Shown: piece after piece, positions 25,926 to 33,717 of the stretch
How the letters are laid out: the number at the start of each line of letters is the position of its first letter
Position numbering within the stretch: the first letter of the stretch is position 1
Program-made: the position numbers and the translations under genes
NCBI GenBank assembly: GCA_017480525.1
Contig: JAFVAM010000084.1
Location: 1 to 39,760 of the forward strand
DNA: 39,760 bases
Origin: Bacteroidales bacterium
GTDB taxonomy: Bacteria; Bacteroidota; Bacteroidia; Bacteroidales; P3
Direction of reading: 5' to 3'
Notes under the pieces: model-generated
The model's database searches: none
The model's input: the letters and a program-made list of their open reading frames with translations, nothing else
Told to the model about the DNA's origin: nothing

Positions 25926-27572
25926 ATGAAAAAGTTACCTATTATTGCTATGGCTGTGACAATGTTTGCCGCCGTGGGTTGCCAGAACAAAAAAGCGGTC
26001 ACCGACTGCCCTGCCGACCCCGAAATTCAACAGAAAGTGGACGAGTATGCCGAGTTCAAACTCACGTCCGACCTCATCCAGAACCTCAGCGCCAACGAGA
26101 AAGAGCTTGTCAAGCTCTTCATCGAGATTGGCCAGGTGATGGACGACATCTACTGGGACGAGTACTTCGGCTATGCCAACCGCGAAGCCCTCGACACACT
26201 CTGCGACCCCGCCATGCGCGCCTTCGCCCGCATCCAGTACGGCGCCTGGGACCGCCTCGACAGCGAGCGCCCCTTCCTGCCCGGCTTCGGCGAGCGCCCT
26301 GCCGGCTGCAACTTCTACCCGCAGGACATGACCGCCGAGGAGTTCGCCGCCCTCGACGACCCCCTGAAGGACAGCCAGTATAGCGTCATCCGCCGCGACG
26401 AGAACGGCAAACTCTACGCCCTCCCCTACCACGAGGCCTACAAAGAGGAACTCGCCAAAGTCGACGCCCTGCTGGAGAAAGCCATCGCCCTGGCCGAAAA
26501 CCCCGGTCTGAAGAAATATCTCGAAGCCCGCCGCGAGGCCTTCAAAACCGACGACTACTTCGAGAGCGACATGGTGTGGATGGACATGAAAGACAGCAAG
26601 CTCGACTTCGTCGTCGGTCCCATCGAGAACTACGACGACGGCATCAACGGCCTCAAGTGCAGCCACGAAGCCTTCGTCCTCGTCAAAGACGAGCAGTGGA
26701 GCAACGACCTCTCCAAGTTCGCCGCCATGCTCCCCGAGATGCAGAAACTCCTCCCCTGCGACCCCAAATATAAGAAAGAAGTCCCCGGCACCGACTGCGA
26801 CATCAATGTCTACGACGTGGTCTACTACGCCGGCGACTGCAACGCGGGTTCCAATACCATCGCCATCAACCTGCCCAACGACGAGCGTGTGCAGCTGGCC
26901 AAAGGCTCCCGCCGCCTCCAGCTCAAGAACGCCATGCGTGCCAAATTCGACAACATCATGGTGCCCATCGCCAACCTCATCCTCTGCCCCGAACAGGTGG
27001 ACAGCGTGACCTTCAACGCCTTCTTCGGCAACACCTGCTACCACGAGGTGGCCCACGGCCTGGGCATCAAGAACACCGTCACCAGCGGCATCCCCTGCCG
27101 CCAAGCCCTCGGTGCCGAATACAGCGCCTGGGAGGAGGCCAAGGCCGACGTCTGCGGCCTCTTCCTCACCGAGCAGCTCATCGAGCGCGGCGAAATCACC
27201 AACACCACCGTCGCCCAAAACTATATCACCTTCATCGCCGGCCTGCTGCGCAGTGTCCGCTTCGGCGCCACCGAGGCCCATGGACGCGCCAACATCATGT
27301 GCTACAACTACTTCCAGGAGCACGGCGCCTTCAGCCGCAACGCCGACGGCAAGTATGTCATCGACGTGGACAAAGCCCGCGAGGCCGCCCGCGGCTGGGC
27401 CGCCATCATCATCGCCATGGAAGGCGAAGGCGACATGGCCGCCGCCAAAGCCTACAGCGCCAAGAACGGCAAAATCAGCGCCGCCCTCCAGCAGGACCTC
27501 GACAACATCCGCGACGCCAACATCCCGCGCGACATCGTCTACAAACAGGGTGCCGAGGTGCTGGGCCTCTAA
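25926..27572 (+). CDS. DPP-III-like (family M49-related) zinc metallopeptidase lipoprotein
   Basis: A 548-residue protein with a lipoprotein signal peptide (lipobox AVGC, Cys at about residue 19). The zinc site is clear: HEVAHGLG near residue 373 gives the HExxH-type ligands, and EEAKADVCG near 403 gives the third ligand, the same pair of motifs used by M49 dipeptidyl-peptidase III relatives (which have an extra residue in the first motif, HExxxH). The segments FFGNTCYHEVAHG and GRANIMCYNYFQEHGAF are typical of the Bacteroidetes branch, often wrongly labelled dihydrofolate reductase. It is probably membrane-anchored and peptide-degrading; the exact substrate is unknown. The earlier in-frame ATG at 25881 would overlap the -7 element, so 25926 is used. 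It has its own promoter and terminator. Confidence 0.82.
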   Translation: MKKLPIIAMAVTMFAAVGCQNKKAVTDCPADPEIQQKVDEYAEFKLTSDLIQNLSANEKELVKLFIEIGQVMDDIYWDEYFGYANREALDTLCDPAMRAFARIQYGAWDRLDSERPFLPGFGERPAGCNFYPQDMTAEEFAALDDPLKDSQYSVIRRDENGKLYALPYHEAYKEELAKVDALLEKAIALAENPGLKKYLEARREAFKTDDYFESDMVWMDMKDSKLDFVVGPIENYDDGINGLKCSHEAFVLVKDEQWSNDLSKFAAMLPEMQKLLPCDPKYKKEVPGTDCDINVYDVVYYAGDCNAGSNTIAINLPNDERVQLAKGSRRLQLKNAMRAKFDNIMVPIANLILCPEQVDSVTFNAFFGNTCYHEVAHGLGIKNTVTSGIPCRQALGAEYSAWEEAKADVCGLFLTEQLIERGEITNTTVAQNYITFIAGLLRSVRFGATEAHGRANIMCYNYFQEHGAFSRNADGKYVIDVDKAREAARGWAAIIIAMEGEGDMAAAKAYSAKNGKISAALQQDLDNIRDANIPRDIVYKQGAEVLGL

Positions 27573-27623
27573 AGCCCCCAAAAAAGTCGCTGGACAGAAA
27601 AAGCGTAACATTTTCACCACACG

Positions 27624-27666
27624 TAGCGAGGTGGATTTCTTAAAAAGAAGTCCACCTCGCTATTTT
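27624..27666 (+). terminator. Rho-independent terminator after the metallopeptidase gene
   Basis: Perfect 12-base arms TAGCGAGGTGGA (27624-27635) and TCCACCTCGCTA (27651-27662), extended inside by TTCTT/AAGAA pairing, are followed by TTTT. Confidence 0.85.
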
Positions 27667-27692
27667 CCAACGGTTTGCAACCCTCACCACCG

Positions 27693-27799
27693 CCCTGCCA
27701 ACTGCCTGCCATCGCCCTACCAACACCCTATCAAGTCCTACCGAGGTAGGAGTTGGGTAGGAGTTGGTAGGGTGTTGATAAGGCCATGATAGGGGAATG
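27693..27799. repeat. 11-bp-phased inverted repeat array, copy C
   Basis: Four left units (CCCTGCCAACT 27693, GCCTGCCATCG 27704, CCCTACCAACA 27715, CCCTATCAAGT 27726), the 8-base centre CCTACCGA (27737-27744), and five right units (GGTAGGAGTTG 27745, GGTAGGAGTTG 27756, GTAGGGTGTTG 27767, ATAAGGCCATG 27778, ATAGGGGAATG 27789). It is the most complete of the three copies. Confidence 0.88.
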
Positions 27800-27870
27800 C
27801 CGGAGAGAGTGTCCCTTTTTGGTGACAGCCGCTTTCCAGCCTGCAAGGGACATTTTTTACAATTATTTAT

Positions 27871-27899
27871 TTTGTAATCAGAAAAATTTCGTAACTTTG
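27871..27899 (+). promoter_or_regulatory. Promoter of the second glycan locus
   Basis: TTTG (27871-27874), a 17-base spacer and TAACTTTG (27892-27899) match the Bacteroidetes consensus. Transcription would begin near 27906, leaving a leader of about 300 bases before upxY. Long leaders are the site of action of UpxY-type antiterminators. Confidence 0.65.
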
Positions 27900-27958
27900 C
27901 AGAAGACTTCTCCAGGTGGCAACACATGCTACCCTTTGGAAGTCACGCGGTTGCGGCA

Positions 27959-27978
27959 ACGCCCTTGGATAGGGGCGT
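27959..27978 (+). promoter_or_regulatory. Hairpin in the upxY leader
   Basis: ACGCCC (27959-27964) pairs with GGGCGT (27973-27978) around an 8-base loop, about 55 bases after the predicted transcript start. It could be the RNA element recognised during antitermination or a pause site; this is inference. Confidence 0.35.
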
Positions 27979-28206
27979 CCGTGGATTTCGGAAACCGACC
28001 GGCCGACGAACCCGCCAAGGCCTCCATGCCCCAGCAAGGAGGAGGAGAGGGATTGCGCCTGCCGCAAGGCTCTCGCCGGACTGACAGACCGTCCACCGCT
28101 GCCACACAATTGCCCACCGCTGCTCCGCCACGCTGCTCGACTGCCACACGCCAACGCAGCACAGCCACACCGCACGACAGCCCCCGGGGACAACAACGAC
28201 TCGACC

Positions 28207-28692
28207 ATGCACAACAACTGGTATGCCCTGAAAGTGTTCTACAACCGTGTGCAGCCCCTGATAGCGGACTGCAAAGAGCAGGGCATGGAGTTTTTCGCCC
28301 CTTCGGAGGTGGTGCGTTCGCTGCTTTTCCTCCAATGCACGGAGGAGGCCCTCTGGGCGTTCCTCGCCACACATCCCCAGGGCATCTACCTCTACCGTCA
28401 GGCCGGAAGCCGGCGGCCGGCGGTGATACGCGACCACGAGATGGAGGTGTTCCGCTTCGTGGTGACCTCGGGGCAGCAGGGGCTGACGTTCCTCGGCGAG
28501 GACCGGGCGGAATACCACCAGGGCGACCGCGTGGTGGTGACTGGCGGCCCCTTCAAGGGTGCCGAGGGACACATCAAACGCATCAAGAAGGACCGCCGCC
28601 TCGTGGTGACCATTCCCGGCGTGGTGGCCGTGGCCACGGCCTATATCCACCCCAGCCTGCTTCGGAGGGTGGAAGGTGCCGCCGCGACCTGA
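28207..28692 (+). CDS. UpxY-family (NusG-like) transcription antiterminator
   Basis: The 161-residue protein has an NGN domain (WYALKVFYNRVQPLIADCKEQGMEFFAP at the start) and a C-terminal KOW domain with GDRVVVTGGPFKGAEG and a basic IKRIKKDRRL stretch. UpxY proteins bind elongating RNA polymerase in the leader of their own capsule or O-antigen operon and prevent premature termination. Its position as first gene, behind a leader of about 300 bases and ahead of the sugar transferase and ABC exporter genes, fits this. No UpxZ-type inhibitor gene follows, although upxZ often does in Bacteroides. The start ATG codes MHNNWYALKV, the usual family beginning. Confidence 0.85.
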   Translation: MHNNWYALKVFYNRVQPLIADCKEQGMEFFAPSEVVRSLLFLQCTEEALWAFLATHPQGIYLYRQAGSRRPAVIRDHEMEVFRFVVTSGQQGLTFLGEDRAEYHQGDRVVVTGGPFKGAEGHIKRIKKDRRLVVTIPGVVAVATAYIHPSLLRRVEGAAAT

Positions 28693-28720
28693 AAGCCGCG
28701 GTGCCGGACACACCGACACC

Positions 28721-28748
28721 GCAGCCAATGAAACGCAGCCAATGAAAC
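28721..28748 (+). repeat. 14-base tandem duplication across the sugar-transferase start
   Basis: GCAGCCAATGAAAC occurs twice in tandem (28721-28734 and 28735-28748). The second copy holds the real ATG (28742). The first holds an ATG (28728) opening a five-codon frame whose TGA overlaps the real start as ATGA. Confidence 0.8.
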
Positions 28749-29911
28749 GCGCACTATTCCAACTGCAATACGAAATCGACTCGCCGGCGACCTATTCCGA
28801 GCAAGGCGCGGAGCAGGGTGCCAAGCTGTCGGTGGACACCATCGGGAACGCCGAGGTGAGGTCCGTGCTGCAACAGACGGCACACATGACCACCAAGGAG
28901 CTTCTCAAATGGCTCGGCGCCAACAAAGAGGGTTTGAAGGAGACGGTGGTGGTGCCGCTGACGACCTCCACGCCCGAGGCGCTGCGCTACCGCGTGGACG
29001 GCCACCGTCCCAAACTTCTCTACCTCACACGTCCGCTGCACACGCAGGAGAACCTCAACCTCTTCCTCGCCACAGCCAACGAGTTGCTCGACGACGGGGC
29101 TTTCCTCTGCTGCCACTCGATGACGGCGGCACTGAAACGGCAGATGCTCCGGAAGAAATACCCCTGGGGGGTGCGGACGGTGGCGACGGCGGCCGACTAC
29201 CTGTGGAACCGCGTGGCACCCAAATTGCGGCTGACGCACAGACTCTACTACAGCCTAACGCACGGCAAGAGCCGCACGTTCACCCGCGTGGAGATCCTCG
29301 GCAGGCTCTACCGCGCCGGCTTCGAGGTCATCGACGAGCAGTTCCGCAGCGGCGAATATTTCGTGGTGGCCTGCAAGACCAAGGCCCCTGTGGACGACAC
29401 ACCGCCCACGGGTTCGCCCATAATCCATCTGCGCCGCACCGGCAAGGAGGGCAAGGAAATCGTCGTGCACAAGTTCCGCACGATGTACACCTACTCGGAA
29501 TACATACAGCCCTACGTCTACCAGTACCAGCACCTGCAAAGCGGGGGCAAGTTCAAGGACGACTACCGCGTGAACACCGTGGGACGAGTGCTTCGGCGCA
29601 CCTGGCTCGACGAGCTGCCGATGGTGTGGAACATGCTGCGTGGCGACATCAAGCTGGTGGGTGTGAGGCCTTTGAGCAGGCAGTATTTCAGCCTCTACAC
29701 TCCCGAGATGCAGGAGTTGCGCACACGCACCAAGCCGGGGCTGCTGCCGCCGTTCTACTACGAGCGCCACACGCCGGAGACCCTCGACGAAATACAGGCC
29801 AGCGAACGCCGCTACCTGGAGGCATACCTGCAGCACCCTTTCCGCACCGACTGGCGCTACTTCTGGGGCATCATGGGGAATATCATACTGAACCACAAAC
29901 GATCGAAATGA
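28742..29911 (+). CDS. Initiating sugar-phosphate transferase (polyisoprenyl-phosphate type) with a Rossmann-like N-terminal half
   Basis: The 389-residue product has a C-terminal bacterial sugar transferase domain: VVHKFRTMYTYSEYIQP, then KDDYRVNTVGRVLRRTWLDELPMVWNML with the catalytic Asp-Glu, and GDIKLVGVRPLSRQYF. Such enzymes load the first sugar phosphate on undecaprenyl phosphate. The N-terminal 200 residues lack the usual membrane hairpins and look instead like part of a methyltransferase-type fold (NELLDDGAFLCCHSM and TRVEILGRLYRAGFEVIDEQ), with no clear SAM-binding glycine motif. The donor sugar is unknown. The gene follows upxY by 49 bases and overlaps wzm as ATGA (29908-29911). Confidence 0.85.
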   Translation: MKRALFQLQYEIDSPATYSEQGAEQGAKLSVDTIGNAEVRSVLQQTAHMTTKELLKWLGANKEGLKETVVVPLTTSTPEALRYRVDGHRPKLLYLTRPLHTQENLNLFLATANELLDDGAFLCCHSMTAALKRQMLRKKYPWGVRTVATAADYLWNRVAPKLRLTHRLYYSLTHGKSRTFTRVEILGRLYRAGFEVIDEQFRSGEYFVVACKTKAPVDDTPPTGSPIIHLRRTGKEGKEIVVHKFRTMYTYSEYIQPYVYQYQHLQSGGKFKDDYRVNTVGRVLRRTWLDELPMVWNMLRGDIKLVGVRPLSRQYFSLYTPEMQELRTRTKPGLLPPFYYERHTPETLDEIQASERRYLEAYLQHPFRTDWRYFWGIMGNIILNHKRSK

Positions 29912-30768
29912 GCCAAACCGACCAAGAATGGACCACCGTCATAAAGCCGCGGGAGAGACTGCTGAGCGTCAACCTGCGGGAGATATGGGACTACCGCGAC
30001 CTGTGTAGCCTCTTCGTCAAACGAAATATCACGACACAATTCAAGCAGACCGTCCTCGGTCCCCTGTGGTATATCATCCAGCCCACCATGACGGTCATCA
30101 TGTACATGGTGGTCTTCGGCGGCATCGCGAAAATTCCCACCGACGGGCTGCCGCAGCCGCTGTTCTACCTGAGCGGCATCTGCCTGTGGCAGTATTTCAA
30201 CGACTGTCTCAACAGGACGTCCAGCACCTTCACGGCCAATGCCGGCATTTTCGGCAAGGTGTATTTTCCACGACTCATCGTGCCGCTGGCCAACGTCATC
30301 AGCAACCTGCTGCGTTTCTCCATCCAGTTCGCCCTCTTCCTCGTTGTCTACGCCATCTATCAGATATGGGTCATTCCGGGGCAGATACACACCAACTGGT
30401 ACGCGCTGCTGCTGCCGTTGCTGGTGGTGCTGCTGGCAGGGCTGGCGCTGGGTTTCGGAATCATCTTCTCCAGCATGACGACGAAATACCGCGACATGTC
30501 GCTCCTGCTGGACTATTTCGTGCGACTGTGGATGTACGCCACACCAATCATCTATCCCTTGAGCACCATCAGCAACGAGAAGTTGCGCTTCATCATGAGC
30601 CTCAACCCTTTGACGGGCATCGTGGAGGCTTTCAAATACGGATTCCTCGGCGAAGGGCAGTTCAGCTGGGGCCTGCTGGGCTACAGCGCGGCGGTGATGG
30701 TGGCGCTGCTGGCCGTGGGCATCGTCATCTTCAACCGTGTGCAGAAGACCTTCATGGACACGGTGTGA
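29908..30768 (+). CDS. ABC-2 type polysaccharide exporter permease (Wzm-like)
   Basis: A 286-residue inner-membrane protein with about six helices and the features of Wzm/TagG permeases: the amphipathic N-terminal segment LRDIW-like (LREIWDYRDLCSLFVKRN), QTVLGPLWYIIQPTMTVIMY, ICLWQYFNDCLNRTSSTF, and MYATPIIYPLSTI with LNPLTGIVEAFKYGFLG near the end. It should move a finished undecaprenyl-linked glycan across the inner membrane together with the ATPase Wzt (34638). Normally wzm and wzt are adjacent; here 3.9 kb separates them, and a wzt 5' fragment remains nearer by at 32349. A longer frame upstream overlaps the sugar transferase and is not coding. Confidence 0.92.
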   Translation: MSQTDQEWTTVIKPRERLLSVNLREIWDYRDLCSLFVKRNITTQFKQTVLGPLWYIIQPTMTVIMYMVVFGGIAKIPTDGLPQPLFYLSGICLWQYFNDCLNRTSSTFTANAGIFGKVYFPRLIVPLANVISNLLRFSIQFALFLVVYAIYQIWVIPGQIHTNWYALLLPLLVVLLAGLALGFGIIFSSMTTKYRDMSLLLDYFVRLWMYATPIIYPLSTISNEKLRFIMSLNPLTGIVEAFKYGFLGEGQFSWGLLGYSAAVMVALLAVGIVIFNRVQKTFMDTV

Positions 30769-30828
30769 GTTCTGAATTTTGAGATTTGAATTGTTTTTGT
30801 TTTGGGTGCTTTGGATGACAACGGGTTG

Positions 30829-31845
30829 ATGTCGGCGGCTTTCGGGCTGGTGAGGGCGGCACTGGACGACGACGCGCCATCGCTGCGCCTAGAGGCACAG
30901 GAGTGGTGGTCCCTGTTCCGCCTGATGCAACAGAGCCACGTGGCGGCGCTGACGGCCGAGGCCATGGCACGGATGGCGGTGCCGCGCGACGTGAAGGTGC
31001 CGTGGCTTGCCGAACGAGAGAAGGTGGCGAAATGGCACCGCTACCAACAAGAGGTGCAGGCCGACATCATCGGCCACATGGAGTGCCACGGCATCCGGAC
31101 CCTCGTGCTCAAAGGCAACCATACAGCACGCCACTATCCCAACCCCGAGCTACGTTCCTTCGGTGACCTGGACCTCTACTTCTACGACAGGCACAAGGAG
31201 GCCGACGAGGTGGCGCGGAAAGAGCTGAAAGCGAGCGTCAGCAACGATGCCCACCACCACTCGAAATACAACTACCGCGGGGTCACCGTGGAGAGCCACT
31301 ACGACTTCCTGAATGTGCACTACCCGCCCAGCAACCGACGCTACGAAGCGCTGCTCAAAGCGCAGTGTCCTTCGGCCACCTTCGAGGTGCTTTTCCTGTT
31401 GCGCCACATGGCCTGCCACTTCGCCGCCAGCCGCCTGACGCTGCGCGACCTTGTGGACTGGACGCTCACCTGCCGGGCCCTGGAGGACGCCGTGGACTGG
31501 AACGTAGTGCAGCAGACGGTCGACAGCCATGGCATGAAACCTTTTGTCGCCGCACTGAACTCCATCGCAGAGAAGCAGTTGGAAATCAGCCTGCCGCTGC
31601 AGCGCGGCAACGGGTCGGACATGCCGGCCGACATGGCTCTCATCGAGCGCGACCTGGTCTACGGATCCCCCGCTGCCGACGACCACAAAGCCGACGGCCT
31701 GCCGCGCCTCGGCTGGAAGCTTCGCCGTTGGCGAGCCCTCGCCTGGAAACGCCGCCTGGTGTACAGCGACAGCGAGCCGCGCCTTCTCCTCGCCAGCCTC
31801 ACCTCCCATGCCAGAAAGCCCCAGGGCATCCTGCACAAGATGTAA
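30829..31845 (+). CDS. Nucleotidyltransferase-fold protein of polysaccharide loci (NTP_transf_5-like)
   Basis: The product of 338 residues contains the family's signature near residue 90-115: LVLKGNHTARHYPNPELRSF followed by GDLDLYFYD, where the two Asp residues would bind metal. The rest is helical and Trp/Leu rich. Related proteins are common in Bacteroidetes glycan loci, but their substrates are not established. The frame is open to a TTG at 30802; the ATG at 30829 is chosen, with modest certainty. The last 190 bases (31647-31838) were copied to 32423-32539, where they form part of a chimeric relic. The gene lies 60 bases after wzm in an A/T-rich junction. Confidence 0.7.
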   Translation: MSAAFGLVRAALDDDAPSLRLEAQEWWSLFRLMQQSHVAALTAEAMARMAVPRDVKVPWLAEREKVAKWHRYQQEVQADIIGHMECHGIRTLVLKGNHTARHYPNPELRSFGDLDLYFYDRHKEADEVARKELKASVSNDAHHHSKYNYRGVTVESHYDFLNVHYPPSNRRYEALLKAQCPSATFEVLFLLRHMACHFAASRLTLRDLVDWTLTCRALEDAVDWNVVQQTVDSHGMKPFVAALNSIAEKQLEISLPLQRGNGSDMPADMALIERDLVYGSPAADDHKADGLPRLGWKLRRWRALAWKRRLVYSDSEPRLLLASLTSHARKPQGILHKM

Positions 31846-31863
31846 CAATGACGCGTTAGAAGT

Positions 31864-32337
31864 ATGACTCATCTTGATGAAACAAAACGTAATGTCATGA
31901 TGGACGATATGCGCTCGTTCGACGAGCCGATGCCATCTGTCGGTATCTTTTGGTACGATTCTGAAGACCACACCCTTTTTGGAGTGCGCAAAAAAGAGCT
32001 CACCCCTCGCGAGGTGGAAGAAGCGGCAGAAAAAGGCAAGCCGTTCATCAACTATCCCCAGCTGCATCGCCAAGTCTGGGCCAGAGAATACTTTCGCGCT
32101 CAGGCCATGCACTCTGAAACAAAGTTCAAGGGCGATTACACCCAAATTCCGCGTGGTCGTGTGGCATGGACCATCGACAAATTCATCGTACTTGTAGGCC
32201 ACTGGGCCGAGCCTATCCAAGATGAACTGACAGAGTTGGTAGAAAAAGCCTTTTCCCTGCCGTACTTTGAGTTTGTCTACGACGAGCATTGGGACCTCGG
32301 CCACGGCTGGTCGGGCGACATGCCCACACGCAGATAA
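31864..32337 (+). CDS. Hypothetical protein of 157 residues
   Basis: I do not recognise this family. The product is soluble, acidic and aromatic-rich, without signal peptide or membrane helix. Visible landmarks are [23 protein letters not shown], the charged [19 protein letters not shown], a [14 protein letters not shown] segment and a C-terminal [21 protein letters not shown] codons at 31897 and 31900 are alternative starts. Base composition is less GC-rich than in wzm or gmd. It lies between the nucleotidyltransferase gene and the chimeric relic that carries a copy of that gene's 3' end, so it was probably inserted during the same rearrangement. No glycan-related function can be claimed. 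Confidence 0.6.
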   Translation: MTHLDETKRNVMMDDMRSFDEPMPSVGIFWYDSEDHTLFGVRKKELTPREVEEAAEKGKPFINYPQLHRQVWAREYFRAQAMHSETKFKGDYTQIPRGRVAWTIDKFIVLVGHWAEPIQDELTELVEKAFSLPYFEFVYDEHWDLGHGWSGDMPTRR

Positions 32338-32348
32338 CCCTCCAAACC

Positions 32349-32546
32349 ATGGCGACAGCAATAGAATTCAACAATATCAGCAAGCTATACCGCCTGAGAC
32401 TGGTCGGCACCGGCACCCTGGCGCGCGACCTGGTCTACGGTTCCCCCGCTGCCGACGACCACAAGGCCGACGGTCTGCCGCGCCTTCTCCTCGCCAGCCT
32501 CACCTCCCATGCAAGAAAACCCCAGGGCATCCTGCACAAACAATAG
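32349..32546 (+). pseudogene. Chimeric relic: wzt 5' end fused to nucleotidyltransferase 3' end
   Basis: This 65-codon open frame reads as two joined pieces. Codons 1-28 ([16 protein letters not shown] onward to GTLARDL) match the start of the intact Wzt at 34638. Codons 29-65 ([18 protein letters not shown], then [18 protein letters not shown]) match the C-terminus of the nucleotidyltransferase ending at 31845, minus 25 codons. The junction falls in GCGCGACCTG, which both parents nearly share. The frame remains intact and ends 5 bases before gmd, so it may still be translated and couple gmd translation, but it has no complete domain. It most likely marks a former wzt position next to wzm. 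Confidence 0.85.
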
Positions 32547-32551
32547 AGAAT

Positions 32552-33655
32552 ATGAAGAAAGCACTCATCACCGGCATCACGGGTCAGGACGGCAGTTTTC
32601 TGGCGGAATTCCTCGTGGGGAAAAACTACGAGGTGCACGGCATACTGCGTCGCAGCAGCTCGTTCAACACGGGTCGCATCGAGCACCTCTACCTCGACGA
32701 GTGGGTGCGCGACATGCACCGCAAACGACTCGTAGAACTCCACTGGGGCGACATTACCGACAGCTCGTCGCTCATACGCGTCATCAGTGAGATACGTCCC
32801 GACGAAATATACAACCTGGCAGCCCAAAGCCACGTGAAGGTCAGCTTCGATGTGCCGGAGTTCACCGCCGACACCGACGCCAACGGTGTGCTGCGGCTGC
32901 TGGAGGCGGTGCGCATCGCGGGACTCACCCGAAGCTGCCGCATCTACCAAGCCTCCACATCAGAGCTTTACGGCAAGGTGCAGGAAGTGCCACAAAGCGA
33001 GACGACGCCCTTCTACCCCCGCAGCCCATACGGAGTGGCGAAACTCTACGGCTACTGGATGATGAAGAACTACCGCGAGAGCTACGGCATGTACTGCTGC
33101 AACGGCATCCTCTTCAACCACGAGAGCGAACGAAGGGGCGAGACCTTCGTCACCCGCAAAATCACCCTTGCCGCCGCCCGTATCGCTCAAGGATTCCAGG
33201 ACAAACTCTATCTCGGCAACCTCAACGCCCTGCGCGACTGGGGGTACGCCAAAGACTACGTGGAGTGCATGTGGCTCATCCTACAGCAGGAGCAACCCGA
33301 CGACTATGTCATCGCCACCGGCCAGTACCACAGCGTGCGCGAGTTCTGCACACTGGCCTTCAAGGAAGTGGGCATCGAGCTGCGCTGGCTGGGCGAAGAC
33401 ATCGACGAGAAAGGCGTTGATGCTGCCACGGGCAAGGTGCTTGTAGAGGTCGACCCCAAATACTTCCGCACCGCCGAAGTCGACCAGCTGCTGGGCGACC
33501 CATCAAAGGCCAAGAAAATGCTGGGCTGGAATCCGCAAAAGACCAGCTTCAAAGACCTCGTGCACCTCATGGTGGAGCACGACATGAAGAAAGTCCACCG
33601 CCTCTACGCCCACACGGACGATAGACAAGTCCCACAGAAAACACGGAAAACATAG
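32552..33655 (+). CDS. gmd: GDP-mannose 4,6-dehydratase
   Basis: The 367-residue SDR enzyme converts GDP-mannose to GDP-4-keto-6-deoxymannose, the first step to GDP-L-fucose. Motifs: [18 protein letters not shown] at the N-terminus, [46 protein letters not shown] and the catalytic YGVAK. Also present are [17 protein letters not shown] and [20 protein letters not shown], typical of Gmd. The open frame runs back to 32267 across the relic, but the homology starts at the ATG at 32552. The last dozen residues ([14 protein letters not shown]) are unlike the family and look like run-on. The gene fcl follows after 62 bases. Confidence 0.96.
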   Translation: MKKALITGITGQDGSFLAEFLVGKNYEVHGILRRSSSFNTGRIEHLYLDEWVRDMHRKRLVELHWGDITDSSSLIRVISEIRPDEIYNLAAQSHVKVSFDVPEFTADTDANGVLRLLEAVRIAGLTRSCRIYQASTSELYGKVQEVPQSETTPFYPRSPYGVAKLYGYWMMKNYRESYGMYCCNGILFNHESERRGETFVTRKITLAAARIAQGFQDKLYLGNLNALRDWGYAKDYVECMWLILQQEQPDDYVIATGQYHSVREFCTLAFKEVGIELRWLGEDIDEKGVDAATGKVLVEVDPKYFRTAEVDQLLGDPSKAKKMLGWNPQKTSFKDLVHLMVEHDMKKVHRLYAHTDDRQVPQKTRKT

Positions 33656-33717
33656 AAAAAAACGACAAACGCCGCAGGCGAAATTCCAGTGATTACTGTG
33701 CAACAATACAATAGATA

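Larger units (their letters stand above)
27573..28206. other. Long intergenic region upstream of upxY
   Basis: This 634-base stretch has no recognisable gene. It contains, in order, a terminator (27624-27666), 11-bp array copy C (27693-27799), a promoter (27871-27899) and a leader of about 300 bases (27906-28206) before upxY. Several open frames cross it, but none shows a start, codon bias or a family signature that I recognise. Confidence 0.7.

Noticed and set aside
25926..27572. Annotation as dihydrofolate reductase, a label often seen on relatives
   Set aside because: The protein is 548 residues long with a lipobox and HEVAH/EEAKAD zinc motifs and shows no DHFR fold signature.
25935..27620. 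A 561-codon - strand open frame opposite the metallopeptidase gene
   Set aside because: Same kind of shadow: extremely Gly/Val/Glu-rich without motifs, while the + strand has a lipobox and zinc site.
27786..28745. A 319-codon + strand frame through the upxY leader and gene
   Set aside because: It starts in the 11-bp array, crosses the promoter and overlaps UpxY in another frame; the translation is Pro/Arg-rich without family signatures.
31864..32337. A toxin or immunity role for the small unknown gene
   Set aside because: No motif, partner gene or signal supports it; the position in a rearranged spot alone is not evidence.
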